From contig JBBQAM010000019.1 of assembly GCA_038316335.1 (NCBI GenBank), positions 4,550-68,549 of the forward strand: 64,000 nucleotides of DNA. Direction: 5' to 3'. Of the stretch, positions 26,578 through 35,821 are shown in pieces. Positions within the stretch are counted from its first letter, which is position 1; each line of letters opens with the position of its first letter. The translations under genes and the position numbers were made by a program. The DNA comes from JALHST01 sp038316335 (lineage in GTDB: Bacteria; Bacteroidota; Bacteroidia; Flavobacteriales; Flavobacteriaceae). Below the pieces are notes generated by a model that was not told where the DNA came from, did not search any database, and was given only the letters and a program-made list of their open reading frames with translations.

Positions 26578-28332
26578 ATGCCAATGAGGACCTATCTATT
26601 CGTTTTTTTTGCAGCAGCTTTAATGTCATGTGAAAAGAAAACACAGGATAAACGAGCGGATTTACAAACCCAATTTGAAATTAGCCAAGGGACCGAAACC
26701 GCTACCTACCTGCAAACCATTGACTTCTATATTGCGTTGGCCAAAGAATTTTCAGCGGTTAACATTCAAACCATAGGCGAAACGGATAGTGGTCATCCAT
26801 TGCATCTTGTAACCTATAATCCGGAAGGTACTTTCAATTTTCAGAAAATCGGAAATGAAAAGACCCTGATACTGATAAATAATGGCATACATCCTGGAGA
26901 AAGCGATGGTATAGATGCCACTATGCTCCTATTTCGCGACTTGGTTACCGGAAAATTGGCGGCACCCAAAAACACGGTCGTGGCCACCATCCCAATATAC
27001 AATGTGGGTGGGGCCCTGAATAGGAATAGTACGACACGCGCCAATCAAAATGGCCCAAAGTCGTATGGTTTTAGAGGGAATGCCCAAAATTATGACCTCA
27101 ACAGGGACTTTATCAAAACCGACACCAAGAATGCCCGCACCTTCGCTCAGATATTTCATTTGGTTAAACCCGATATCTTTATCGACAACCATGTGAGCAA
27201 CGGTGCCGATTATCAATACACCTTAACCCATCTCTTTACACAACATGATAAATTAGGTGGGGAATTAGGGCGCTATGTGCATGATTCGATTATGCCCGAA
27301 CTTCAAAATTCACTGGCCAATGCAAAGTGGGACATTACCCCCTACGTCAATGTATTCAATCAAGTTCCCGAAACGGGATTCTCACAATTCATGGATTCTC
27401 CGAGGTACTCCACCGGTTATACCACGCTCTGGAATACGCTTGGTATGATGGTTGAGACCCATATGTTGAAACCCTATAAACAGCGCGTTGAAGGAAACTA
27501 TGAGCTGCTAGTGCAAATGCTGAATATCGCCGAGGCGGATGGAAAGAAAATCAAGGAACTTCGAAGAAATAGCGACGTAGCCTCTTTAAATCAAAAATAC
27601 TACCCGGTGCACTGGGAGGTTGATACGACCCGTTCCTCCGTTTTAGATTTTAAAGGATTCGAAGCAGATACCTTGGTAAGTCCTGTGACCGGTTTCCCAC
27701 GTCTTAAATATGACAGAAATCGCCCTTTTATTAAGAAAGTCGAGTATAGGGATTATTTTATCGCTACCGATTCGGTAGCCGTACCCGAGGCATATCTCAT
27801 TAAACATGGATGGCATAAGATTATCGATCTATTGCAATTGAACAAGATTGATTTCAATATCCTCGAAAAGGACACCTTAATGAAAGTGCAATCCTATCGC
27901 ATCGAATCTTACAAAACCAGGAACGAAGCCTTTGAAGGCCATTATCCGCATTTTGATACCAAGGTCGAACAAAACACGCGACAAATAAATTTTAATAAGG
28001 GAGACCTTTTGGTTCCTACCAATCAGCCTGGTATTCGATATATTATGGAAACTTTAGAACCCTCGGCGGTCGATTCTTTTTTCAACTGGAACTTTTTCGA
28101 TACCATTTTACAGGAGAAGGAAGGTTTTTCACCCTATGTTTTCGAGGATATCGCCTTCGAAATGCTCGAAAACGATACGTTGCTGAAATCAAACTTTGCG
28201 TCTAAAAAATCAGTGGAGCCCGAATTTGCCAATAATTGGTACGCACAGTTGCAATGGCTGTTCGAACATTCAAAATATTATGAACCTGAACATTTGCAAT
28301 ATCCGATTTACCGAATCCCCAAAACAGAATAA
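26578..28332 (+). CDS. secreted M14-family zinc carboxypeptidase (lipoprotein)
   Basis: 584 aa with a lipobox-type signal peptide (FFAAALMSC). Zinc ligands fit M14: His and Glu in NNGIHPGESDG, and a second His in DNHVSNGADYQ. The substrate region NRDFIKTD and a Glu in MMVETHMLKPY complete the site. It is longer than classical carboxypeptidases by a C-terminal domain of about 200 residues. It probably trims peptides at the cell surface. An exact TAATTTTG lies 35 bp upstream without a good -33. It is convergent with the NUDIX gene, 19 bp apart. Confidence 0.85.
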   Translation: MPMRTYLFVFFAAALMSCEKKTQDKRADLQTQFEISQGTETATYLQTIDFYIALAKEFSAVNIQTIGETDSGHPLHLVTYNPEGTFNFQKIGNEKTLILINNGIHPGESDGIDATMLLFRDLVTGKLAAPKNTVVATIPIYNVGGALNRNSTTRANQNGPKSYGFRGNAQNYDLNRDFIKTDTKNARTFAQIFHLVKPDIFIDNHVSNGADYQYTLTHLFTQHDKLGGELGRYVHDSIMPELQNSLANAKWDITPYVNVFNQVPETGFSQFMDSPRYSTGYTTLWNTLGMMVETHMLKPYKQRVEGNYELLVQMLNIAEADGKKIKELRRNSDVASLNQKYYPVHWEVDTTRSSVLDFKGFEADTLVSPVTGFPRLKYDRNRPFIKKVEYRDYFIATDSVAVPEAYLIKHGWHKIIDLLQLNKIDFNILEKDTLMKVQSYRIESYKTRNEAFEGHYPHFDTKVEQNTRQINFNKGDLLVPTNQPGIRYIMETLEPSAVDSFFNWNFFDTILQEKEGFSPYVFEDIAFEMLENDTLLKSNFASKKSVEPEFANNWYAQLQWLFEHSKYYEPEHLQYPIYRIPKTE

Positions 28333-28351
28333 AACCATTCTTGGGTCGTGT

Positions 28352-28939
28352 TCATTCTTCAAAAAGAATTTTAATATTGATATACGAATTTAATAGGGCC
28401 TTTTTGATTTTGACCGGCCCTTTCCATTTTACACGCATAATTCCTTCATTGTTCTGGGGCACTAAGATGCCGTCGAACGAGGTTTTCATAGCATACCAAT
28501 GAACCTCCTTTAATTTGTGCCGACCATTGCGCTTGAAAACGTGATAGGTGGTTTTTAAGAAGTTTTCGATTTTCAGCCCTTGGACCCCGGTTTCTTCCAT
28601 AACCTCCCGAATGGCACATTCTTCAAGGGTCTCTTTTTTCTTCAATCTTCCTTTAGGAAGGTCCCATTTGTCATTTCTATAGATAAATAGCACTTTTCCA
28701 TCCTTATTGGTAACAACACCCCCTGCAGCCACTTCCAAAGGAATTTTTTTAGTAAACTTCTTTAATATTTCGGCATGGTTGGGATGATAGATATATGCTT
28801 CGGGCATTTTCTTCTTCAGCAAAACCCGTATAGCTTCATTAATTGATTCCTGATTCAAAGGAAAATACTCGCCATTGGCCGTTTCCGAAAGCTTATTCGT
28901 TAAAATCAGGGGCAATTCATTGACAAAAACTTTATACAT
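28352..28939 (-). CDS. NUDIX hydrolase
   Basis: 195 aa (if it starts at MYKVFV). The NUDIX box is intact: G(x5)E then REVMEETGV, preceded by WDLPKGRL. An N-terminal extension of about 65 residues precedes the catalytic domain. NUDIX enzymes hydrolyse nucleoside diphosphate derivatives; the substrate is unknown. The start ATG at 28939 lies 7 bp from the divergent pyrE ATG (28947). A second ATG at 28948 would overlap it. Confidence 0.88.
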   Translation of the reverse strand: MYKVFVNELPLILTNKLSETANGEYFPLNQESINEAIRVLLKKKMPEAYIYHPNHAEILKKFTKKIPLEVAAGGVVTNKDGKVLFIYRNDKWDLPKGRLKKKETLEECAIREVMEETGVQGLKIENFLKTTYHVFKRNGRHKLKEVHWYAMKTSFDGILVPQNNEGIMRVKWKGPVKIKKALLNSYINIKILFEE

Positions 28940-28946
28940 TTGCGTC

Positions 28947-29588
28947 ATGGTTTTAAACAAGGACACCGCAAAAAAAACAGCAGAGCTTCTGCTGCAAATT
29001 AATGCAATTAAGTTGAAACCCGAAAATCCTTTTACTTGGGCTTCCGGTTGGAAATCTCCTATCTATTGTGATAATAGGATAATACTATCCTACCCGATTA
29101 TTCGAAATTATATACGGGAGGAAATCGCAAAGCAAGTCGAGATTCTTTATGGGAAACCCGATATCATTGCTGGCGTGGCCACTGGGGCTATTGGGATAGG
29201 CATATTGGTCGCCGATTATTTGGGCCTTCCTTTTATTTATGTTCGGCCCGAAGCGAAATCGCATGGCCGACAAAATCAGATTGAAGGCCAATTAGAAGAA
29301 GATCAGAATGTTGTCGTGATAGAAGACCTTATTAGTACCGGCAAAAGCAGTCTTAATGCTGTGAATGCACTTGCTGACGCCGGCGCCAATATAAAAGGAA
29401 TGCTGGCCATTTTTACCTATGGTTTTGAAGTGGCCTCAACCAATTTTGAAAAACAGAAAATAGAACTGCATACCTTGGCCGATTACGATCATTTGATAGA
29501 ACAAGCATCAGAAACCGGCTATATCAAGGAAAAGCAATTAACTACATTAATGGAATGGCGTAAAAATCCGTCCCAATGGAAACCCTAA
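28947..29588 (+). CDS. pyrE: orotate phosphoribosyltransferase
   Basis: 213 aa, de novo pyrimidine synthesis (orotate + PRPP to OMP). The PRPP motif VVVIEDLISTGKSS and the flexible loop EAKSHGRQNQIEGQ are present. The start is ATG 28947 (MVLNKDTAKKTAE), which gives the conserved N-terminus; an upstream extension to 28875 would run through the NUDIX gene. An exact -7 motif TACATTTG (28935-28942) ends 4 nt before the ATG, which suggests a leaderless mRNA. A -33 element is not obvious. Confidence 0.94.
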   Translation: MVLNKDTAKKTAELLLQINAIKLKPENPFTWASGWKSPIYCDNRIILSYPIIRNYIREEIAKQVEILYGKPDIIAGVATGAIGIGILVADYLGLPFIYVRPEAKSHGRQNQIEGQLEEDQNVVVIEDLISTGKSSLNAVNALADAGANIKGMLAIFTYGFEVASTNFEKQKIELHTLADYDHLIEQASETGYIKEKQLTTLMEWRKNPSQWKP

Positions 29589-29591
29589 ACA

Positions 29592-29984
29592 ATGTTCATA
29601 GAAACTCCCAAAAAAAAAGTCGGTAAGAATACGTCCGAGGTTTTCACCTTTTTGACCGATGTTAAAAATTTTGAAAAATTAATGCCCGATAACATTGACA
29701 AGTTTGAGGTATTGAATGAAAATCGATTTTTATTCGCCCTTAAGGGCATGCCAGAAATCGTTTTACAGCGAAAAGATCAAACCCCAAATAGCCAAGTGAT
29801 CCTTGGTGCTGCAAGTGATAAATTACCCTTTACCCTCACTGCTGACATTGTTGCCCTGAATGAAAATGAAAGTGATGTCACTTTAAGTTTTCAAGGTGAT
29901 TTCAATAGTATGATGGCCATGATGATCAAAAATCCCATCACCAACTTTTTGGCCACCTTGTCAGCAAATCTTGAAAAGATTTAG
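29592..29984 (+). CDS. SRPBCC-family protein
   Basis: 130 aa with a START/SRPBCC-type pattern: an N-terminal strand, a helix with VFTFLTDVKNFEKLMPDN, strands ending in a long C-terminal helix (MMIKNPITNFLATLSANLEKI). Such folds bind hydrophobic ligands; the role here is unknown. It begins 3 bp after pyrE and is co-transcribed with it. Confidence 0.8.
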   Translation: MFIETPKKKVGKNTSEVFTFLTDVKNFEKLMPDNIDKFEVLNENRFLFALKGMPEIVLQRKDQTPNSQVILGAASDKLPFTLTADIVALNENESDVTLSFQGDFNSMMAMMIKNPITNFLATLSANLEKI

Positions 29985-30097
29985 GGAAGGTCTTTTTTGC
30001 TTTCGTTTACAACTTCAAGGAATCGGGAAACAGCACGAAATGAGGCCCTCTTCAATTTGTGACCGGCACCTTAAAATGCGATTCAAACAACCTGTAT

Positions 30098-30829
30098 TTA
30101 GTATAACAGTTGTATTTCCTTTAAGGCAAATTCTTGAAAAATATGATCTTCGAGTTCAACGTTAAGTTTTCCTTCATGGGTCACACCACGTATAAACCCC
30201 ATAAAAAGTTTGCCATTCGAATTTTTGAAGGTAGATGGCTTGTCTTTGCGGAAGAGGACTTTTTCATAATCCTGCCAAATCGTATCAATTGTGGCATCAG
30301 CCAGATACAAAAATTTGTTCTTTAGATTATTTAAAATCGCCTCCAATAATTCGTCTAGTACAAAAGAAGTACCCATCAGAAGTTGAAGGGATGATACGTT
30401 TTTGAGGTCGTTAAAATGAATTTGGTTCACATTTAGTCCGATTCCGATAACCGACGCCTGAATGCGTGTTCCGGAAAGCACATTCTCGATTAGGATTCCG
30501 CATAGCTTCGAAGAGCCTGACAGAATGTCGTTAGGCCACTTTATTGAAATATCTGGAATCTGTCGACTTTTTAAGGTCTCATAAAGGGCTAAGGAAACGC
30601 ATATGTTTATAAGAAATTGTTCCGCAATCGATACGTTCTTTATTTTTTTTAAAACACTGAACGTTAGATTTTTACCTCGTTCAGATTGCCAATTAGCATT
30701 CATTTGGCCACGTCCTTTAAACTGCTCTTCTGCAACAACGACCGTATAATCCTCAAGGCGTGTCGAGCCCATCAAATTTTTTAAGTAGGTATTTGTTGAG
30801 TCCGTGGCATTAAGTTTGATTCTTTGCAT
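30098..30829 (-). CDS. birA: biotin--[acetyl-CoA-carboxylase] ligase
   Basis: 243 aa. It biotinylates the carrier protein of acetyl-CoA carboxylase. Motifs are DSTNTYLKN, GRGQMNANW (biotinyl-AMP loop) and IKWPNDIL. There is no N-terminal helix-turn-helix, so it is a catalytic-only ligase and not a repressor. It is divergent from rsfS. Confidence 0.93.
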   Translation of the reverse strand: MQRIKLNATDSTNTYLKNLMGSTRLEDYTVVVAEEQFKGRGQMNANWQSERGKNLTFSVLKKIKNVSIAEQFLINICVSLALYETLKSRQIPDISIKWPNDILSGSSKLCGILIENVLSGTRIQASVIGIGLNVNQIHFNDLKNVSSLQLLMGTSFVLDELLEAILNNLKNKFLYLADATIDTIWQDYEKVLFRKDKPSTFKNSNGKLFMGFIRGVTHEGKLNVELEDHIFQEFALKEIQLLY

Positions 30830-30922
30830 GTAATGCCCAATATTTGGATATGGAATCTAATATTAAAAACTAGGGTTAAAAGAACAAAAAAATAATAACT
30901 TTGTAAAAACTAAAATTTTTGA

Positions 30923-31300
30923 ATGCAAAAGGGAAAAGCTAGCACAGATGAGTTAATTGCATTAATTATACAAGGGATTGAAGAGGTAAAAGGTCAACAT
31001 ACTAGTTTACTCGATCTAAGGGCAATTGAAAATACCGTTTGCGACTACTTTATTATTTGTAATGGTACTTCCAACACACATGTAAACGCCATAGTCGGAT
31101 CCATCCAGAAAACAGTTAGCAAAACAATCAAGGATAAACCTTGGCACGTTGAAGGCCAAGACAATGCCGAATGGGTGCTGATGGACTACGTAAATGTGGT
31201 CGTTCATGTCTTCCAAAAACACATTCGGGAATATTATGACATTGAAGGTCTTTGGGGCGATGCCAAAGTAACCGAAGTTGAAAGTAGCATAAATTTATAA
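30923..31300 (+). CDS. rsfS: ribosomal silencing factor RsfS
   Basis: 125 aa, RsfS/Iojap family. It binds L14 and blocks subunit joining under starvation. Typical segments are DLRAIENTVCDYFIICNGTSNTHV and WHVEGQDNAEWVLMDYVNVVVHVF (split in the middle and C-terminal halves). An exact -7 motif TAACTTTG lies at 30896-30903, 19 bp before the ATG. It is followed after 7 bp by ftsH. Confidence 0.93.
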   Translation: MQKGKASTDELIALIIQGIEEVKGQHTSLLDLRAIENTVCDYFIICNGTSNTHVNAIVGSIQKTVSKTIKDKPWHVEGQDNAEWVLMDYVNVVVHVFQKHIREYYDIEGLWGDAKVTEVESSINL

Positions 31301-31307
31301 AAATATA

Positions 31308-33344
31308 ATGGCAAAAGATAACAATTCGACCCCAAAGAAACCTAAGTTCAGTTCATGGTGGATCTATGGCTTGATCGCTATACTATTGATTGGTTTTCAA
31401 ATTTTCAGTAGTAGCAATCTGACCAATACAAAAAAAACAACCACTTCAGAGCTTCAGGAGTATCTTCGAAATGGGGATATCAGTAAGATATTGATCATTA
31501 CCAACACGAATCAGGCCAAGGTTTTTCTTTCCGACGAGGCACTGAAAAAAGATGTACACAAAGACGTTGCGGCCAAGCCCTTGATCCCTAGTACCGGAAT
31601 GGTTCCACAATACGTTTTGGATTATGGTGATCTTCAGATCTTTCAAAATGAGATTACCCAGATAAAAAAGGATAACAACCTCGATACTATCGTTGAATTC
31701 GATAAGGAGTCGAACATCTTTATGGAAATGCTGCTCAGTATTCTTCCCTTTGTGCTGATCATTGGCATATGGATCTACCTTATGCGAAGGATGTCGGGCG
31801 GCGGCGGCGGCGGCGCAGGCGGTCAGATATTTAATATCGGGAAGTCGAAGGCGAAACTTTTTGATGAAAAGACCGACACAAGGACCTCCTTTAAGGACGT
31901 TGCCGGTCTCGAAGGTGCCAAGGAAGAAGTTGAGGAAATCGTAGAATTTTTAAAATATCCTGATAAATACACTTCTTTGGGTGGTAAAATTCCGAAGGGA
32001 GCTCTGTTGGTTGGGCCTCCAGGCACGGGAAAGACACTTCTTGCCAAGGCGGTTGCCGGAGAAGCAAAAGTGCCTTTTTTCTCGTTGTCAGGATCAGATT
32101 TTGTAGAAATGTTCGTAGGCGTAGGTGCCTCGAGGGTTCGAGATCTATTCAAACAGGCGAAGGATAAATCCCCGTCGATTATTTTTATTGATGAAATAGA
32201 TGCGATAGGTAGGGCCAGGGGGAAAAATAATTTCACTGGTTCCAATGACGAAAGGGAGAATACACTCAATCAATTGCTGACCGAAATGGATGGGTTTGGC
32301 ACCAATACCAATGTAATCGTATTGGCGGCTACCAACCGGGCCGATGTCTTAGATAAGGCCCTTATGCGCGCAGGACGCTTTGATCGTCAAATTTATGTCG
32401 ACCTTCCTGACATTCGCGAACGAAAGGAAATTTTCGAAGTACATCTTAGGCCCATCAAAACGGCCGAAACATTGGATCTTGACTTTTTGGCCAGACAAAC
32501 ACCGGGGTTTTCCGGGGCAGATATCGCGAATGTCTGTAATGAGGCCGCCTTGATTGCTGCCCGTAAAGAGAAAAAAGCGGTCAATAAGCAAGATTTCCTT
32601 GACGCAGTAGACCGAATTGTAGGCGGACTCGAGAAAAAGAACAAAATAATTACCCCTGGAGAAAAACGTACAATTGCCTATCACGAAGCAGGTCATGCCA
32701 CTGTTAGTTGGATGCTGGAGCACGCGGCTCCCTTGGTAAAGGTGACGATCGTACCACGGGGACAATCGTTGGGCGCTGCATGGTATTTACCAGAAGAGCG
32801 CTTGATCGTACGCCCAGAGCAAATGCAAGATGAAATGTGCGCCACATTGGGTGGTAGAGCTGCTGAAAAAGTCATCTTCGATAAAATTTCTACCGGGGCC
32901 CTAAGTGACCTCGAAAAAGTGACAAAGCAAGCTCGGGCCATGGTCACGGTATATGGGTTGAATGATGAAATCGGAAACCTCACCTATTACGATTCATCCG
33001 GACAGACCGATTATGGTTTTTCAAAACCTTATAGCGAGGAAACCGCTAGAAAGATTGATGTTGAAATTTCGAAGTTGATCGAGGAACAATACAAACGGGC
33101 CATCGAGGTCTTGAGTATTAATAAGGATAAACTCATTACCTTGGCAGAGCGATTGCTTGAGAAGGAAGTCATCTTTAAGGAAGATCTCGAAAAAATCTTC
33201 GGGCGAAGGCCATTTGATAAGGAATTCGATGAAAAAGGACAAGAGATTCCAAGAGATGTCATTGAGGAAGTCGATACCGCAGAGGAAGTCGTTGCCGCAG
33301 AGGAAGTTGTACCAGAAGTGAAAAAGAAAAAAGAAAATAAATAG
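31308..33344 (+). CDS. ftsH: ATP-dependent zinc metalloprotease FtsH
   Basis: 678 aa inner-membrane AAA+ protease. Two TM helices (about 13-30 and 144-161) flank a periplasmic domain. Walker A GPPGTGKT is at 236-243, Walker B is IIFIDEIDAIG, the SRH region ends RAGRFDRQI, and the zinc site HEAGH is at 459-463. The second TM is followed by a run of six glycines encoded by (GGC)6. The acidic-Lys tail (EEVVAAEEVVPEVKKKK) is non-conserved. It begins the cluster with the LUD, cdsA, psd and ACBP genes. Confidence 0.96.
   Translation: MAKDNNSTPKKPKFSSWWIYGLIAILLIGFQIFSSSNLTNTKKTTTSELQEYLRNGDISKILIITNTNQAKVFLSDEALKKDVHKDVAAKPLIPSTGMVPQYVLDYGDLQIFQNEITQIKKDNNLDTIVEFDKESNIFMEMLLSILPFVLIIGIWIYLMRRMSGGGGGGAGGQIFNIGKSKAKLFDEKTDTRTSFKDVAGLEGAKEEVEEIVEFLKYPDKYTSLGGKIPKGALLVGPPGTGKTLLAKAVAGEAKVPFFSLSGSDFVEMFVGVGASRVRDLFKQAKDKSPSIIFIDEIDAIGRARGKNNFTGSNDERENTLNQLLTEMDGFGTNTNVIVLAATNRADVLDKALMRAGRFDRQIYVDLPDIRERKEIFEVHLRPIKTAETLDLDFLARQTPGFSGADIANVCNEAALIAARKEKKAVNKQDFLDAVDRIVGGLEKKNKIITPGEKRTIAYHEAGHATVSWMLEHAAPLVKVTIVPRGQSLGAAWYLPEERLIVRPEQMQDEMCATLGGRAAEKVIFDKISTGALSDLEKVTKQARAMVTVYGLNDEIGNLTYYDSSGQTDYGFSKPYSEETARKIDVEISKLIEEQYKRAIEVLSINKDKLITLAERLLEKEVIFKEDLEKIFGRRPFDKEFDEKGQEIPRDVIEEVDTAEEVVAAEEVVPEVKKKKENK
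31797..31814 (+). repeat. (GGC)6 trinucleotide repeat inside ftsH
   Basis: Six GGC codons in frame encode a hexaglycine linker between the second TM helix and the AAA domain. Length changes in multiples of three would only alter the linker. Confidence 0.9.
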
Positions 33345-33401
33345 GAAAATTCAGCGTTGTCCTTAAGCAGCAGGACACCATCAAAACATTATTAAAAGTG
33401 A

Positions 33402-34013
33402 ATGGGGCTATTTGACAAGCTTTTTGGAGGTGGTAAAAGAAAGGTTTCCAAAGAAACTAAGGAAACCAGGGGGATTCATATGCCCGATCTTCATATTCCC
33501 GTAGATGAGAAATTCACAATTCATTTTAAAAAAAATGGCGGGAAATTTCTGTATTGTGATTCTATGTCCGAAGTTTCGATTGCCTTGCAGAATATTATTA
33601 CCGAAAATGCTTGGCAGGAACAAACCTTCCTTATTTTAGATCAAAGACTGGAACAGAAATTTGCCAAAGAAGATTTAAAATTTACACATAAGACGAAAAA
33701 TAGCGAAATTTTCCTTACTACCTGCGAGCATTTGATTGCCCAGAATGGCTCGATATTAGTTTGTTCCAATCAGTTGATGGAAAAAAAGCTTCACGAATTA
33801 CCGGCAAATGTCATCGTATTTGCTACCACTAGCCAATTGGTCGAAACGATAGGGGAAGGTCTTAAGATCATCAAGAAAAAATATGGTCACAATATTCCTG
33901 CAAATATTACTACCTTAAAACATTTTCTGCCAACAACCGAAAATACGCACGATTTCCTTACCTACGGAAGTAGCTCAAAAAATTTGTACCTTTTACTTCT
34001 GGAAGACTTATAG
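33402..34013 (+). CDS. LUD-domain protein (LutC/YkgG-like fold)
   Basis: 203 aa. The N-terminus MGLFDKLFGGGKRK is basic and amphipathic. The rest resembles a LUD domain: LTTCEHLIAQNGSILV, NVIVFATTSQLV and EGLKIIKKKYG. LUD proteins act in lactate use in other bacteria, but this branch sits among phospholipid genes, so that role should not be assumed. It follows ftsH by 57 bp and precedes cdsA by 1 bp. Confidence 0.7.
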   Translation: MGLFDKLFGGGKRKVSKETKETRGIHMPDLHIPVDEKFTIHFKKNGGKFLYCDSMSEVSIALQNIITENAWQEQTFLILDQRLEQKFAKEDLKFTHKTKNSEIFLTTCEHLIAQNGSILVCSNQLMEKKLHELPANVIVFATTSQLVETIGEGLKIIKKKYGHNIPANITTLKHFLPTTENTHDFLTYGSSSKNLYLLLLEDL

Positions 34014-34014
34014 A

Positions 34015-34818
34015 ATGAAGGAAATTTTAAGGCGTTCATTGACCGGGGCCGTTTATATTATTTTATTATTATCTGCCGTTTTCTTGAATTCAGATGCCTT
34101 TGATTTTTTATTTATGACCTTTGGTTTGGCATGTATTTATGAATACAAGCGGCTTGTGGTTCTAAAAGGCTACTATATTTTTGCGGCATATTTAGGGCTT
34201 TGGTGGCTGTTCATTTACGTAATCCACGACCAAAGGATCATCGAGATGCTATTGATACCGACCATCGTTGTAGACCTTGCCCTAATGATTTTTCTTTTTG
34301 GCAGGAAGATAAGCCACTTGAATACATTTCAAAAATTTGTTGTAGGACTCTTCTATATTGGCGGAGGATTCATTTTCCTAACCATGATTCCCTATAAAGA
34401 CAATGAATTTGCACAATTGCTGATCATGGGTATTTTCATACTTATTTGGGTAAACGATTCGTTTGCGTATCTCGTGGGGAGTACCTGGGGACATACAAAA
34501 CTATATCCTTCTATTTCTCCAAAAAAAACAGTTGAGGGAACCGTTGGTGGTTTTATCTTTGCAATGGCAGCTGCATACATTATGGCACACTGGGAAACCT
34601 CGATTAGCCTATTGCAATGGTTGATCTTGGCCTTTGTGATAATAGTTGCCGGAAGTTTAGGGGATCTATTGGAATCTAAGTTAAAAAGGGTCGCTGGTGT
34701 AAAAGACAGCGGGGCTATTTTACCCGGTCATGGGGGGATGTTAGATCGTCTAGACAGTCTTGTGTTCGCCGCACCATTTGCCTATTTAACATTAATTATT
34801 TTCGCATATGTTTCATAA
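34015..34818 (+). CDS. cdsA: phosphatidate cytidylyltransferase
   Basis: 267 aa integral membrane enzyme that makes CDP-diacylglycerol from phosphatidate and CTP. About seven hydrophobic segments and the C-terminal CdsA signature SKLKRVAGVKDSGAILPGHGGMLDRLDS (residues about 221-248) are present, with the metal-binding Asp residues. It overlaps psd by 11 bp. Confidence 0.94.
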   Translation: MKEILRRSLTGAVYIILLLSAVFLNSDAFDFLFMTFGLACIYEYKRLVVLKGYYIFAAYLGLWWLFIYVIHDQRIIEMLLIPTIVVDLALMIFLFGRKISHLNTFQKFVVGLFYIGGGFIFLTMIPYKDNEFAQLLIMGIFILIWVNDSFAYLVGSTWGHTKLYPSISPKKTVEGTVGGFIFAMAAAYIMAHWETSISLLQWLILAFVIIVAGSLGDLLESKLKRVAGVKDSGAILPGHGGMLDRLDSLVFAAPFAYLTLIIFAYVS

Positions 34819-35482
34819 AGAGGGTCAGACCATAATATTAACAACGTTTTTACTGGTTGGCGCATGCATTCTTATTTCCCAGTTTTATCTCGATATGCTT
34901 TGGCTACGCTGGTTGCTTCAAGGATTGGCCATCGCCATTTTGATATTGATCCTTCAATTTTTTAGAAACCCCAAACGTATTCCTTTAAAAAGTTTTGACG
35001 AAATACTTGCGCCTGTTGATGGCAAAGTAGTAGTAATCGAGGAAGTTCTTGAAACCGAGTATTTTAATGATATAAGACGGCAAGTCTCTATTTTTATGTC
35101 GCCAATCAATGTTCATGTTACACGGTATCCAATAAGTGGGAAGGTGCGTTATTCTAAATACCATCCCGGAAAATATTTGGTTGCTTGGCATCCTAAGGCG
35201 AGTTTGGAAAATGAACGTACCACGGTGGTGATAAAAACGCCCAAATTCGGTGATATTCTTTACCGACAAATTGCAGGAGCGGCGGCAAGACGTATCGTAA
35301 ATTATGCTGAGGAAGGTGAAAATGTGCAACAAGGCGATGATGCCGGTTTTATAAAATTTGGATCAAGGGTCGACCTCTTTTTGCCTCTTAATGTGGCTAT
35401 AGCTGTCAAATTGAACCAAAAAGTAGTGGGAGCCAAAACCTGTATTGCCGCAGTTATCAAAGAAAGGGATCATGACGAATGA
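34808..35482 (+). CDS. psd: phosphatidylserine decarboxylase family protein
   Basis: 224 aa, the short prokaryotic form. A TM region at the N-terminus is followed by RNPKRIPLKSFDEILAPVDGKV and the late FIKFGSRVDLF motif. Cleavage between the Gly and Ser of FGSR would make the pyruvoyl group. It turns PS into PE, the main flavobacterial phospholipid. It is coupled to cdsA (11-bp overlap) and to the ACBP gene (11-bp overlap). Confidence 0.9.
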   Translation: MFHKEGQTIILTTFLLVGACILISQFYLDMLWLRWLLQGLAIAILILILQFFRNPKRIPLKSFDEILAPVDGKVVVIEEVLETEYFNDIRRQVSIFMSPINVHVTRYPISGKVRYSKYHPGKYLVAWHPKASLENERTTVVIKTPKFGDILYRQIAGAAARRIVNYAEEGENVQQGDDAGFIKFGSRVDLFLPLNVAIAVKLNQKVVGAKTCIAAVIKERDHDE

Positions 35483-35738
35483 TCAATTAAATAGTGCTTT
35501 TAGGGAGGCTGTGGAATATGTAAACCAGTATACCAAGCCATTGCCTGCCGATTTCTTGCTAAAGCTGTATGCCTATTACAAAATCGCAAACAAGAACTTT
35601 AGCGATCCTGATAGTAAAATCCCCCTGATAAATGCCTTTAAGGCGAACGCCTTGATCCAAGTAAAAGACAGTACACGCGAAGAGGCAATGCAAGCCTATA
35701 TCGATTTGGTCGAGGGTGAGCTTAAAAAAAAGAAATAA
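35472..35738 (+). CDS. acyl-CoA-binding protein (ACBP)
   Basis: 88 aa; the four-helix ACBP family is recognised by LKLYAYYKIANKN, the segment INAFKANALIQVKDSTREEAMQAYIDLV and the basic C-terminus. ACBPs bind long-chain acyl-CoA and are mostly eukaryotic, with scattered bacterial members. The start ATG 35472 overlaps the psd stop by 11 bp, so it is co-translated with lipid synthesis enzymes. Confidence 0.9.
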   Translation: MTNDQLNSAFREAVEYVNQYTKPLPADFLLKLYAYYKIANKNFSDPDSKIPLINAFKANALIQVKDSTREEAMQAYIDLVEGELKKKK

Positions 35739-35821
35739 ATCTGCCCAACTACTTAATGGGTGGTGCTATGTTTACGAACACTTCGCATTCCAAATCCCAT
35801 ATCCCCCCAAAAGATTGCATA

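Noticed and set aside
33402..34013. Lactate utilisation protein LutC
   Set aside because: The LUD fold is plausible, but no lutA or lutB neighbours exist and the context is lipid synthesis.
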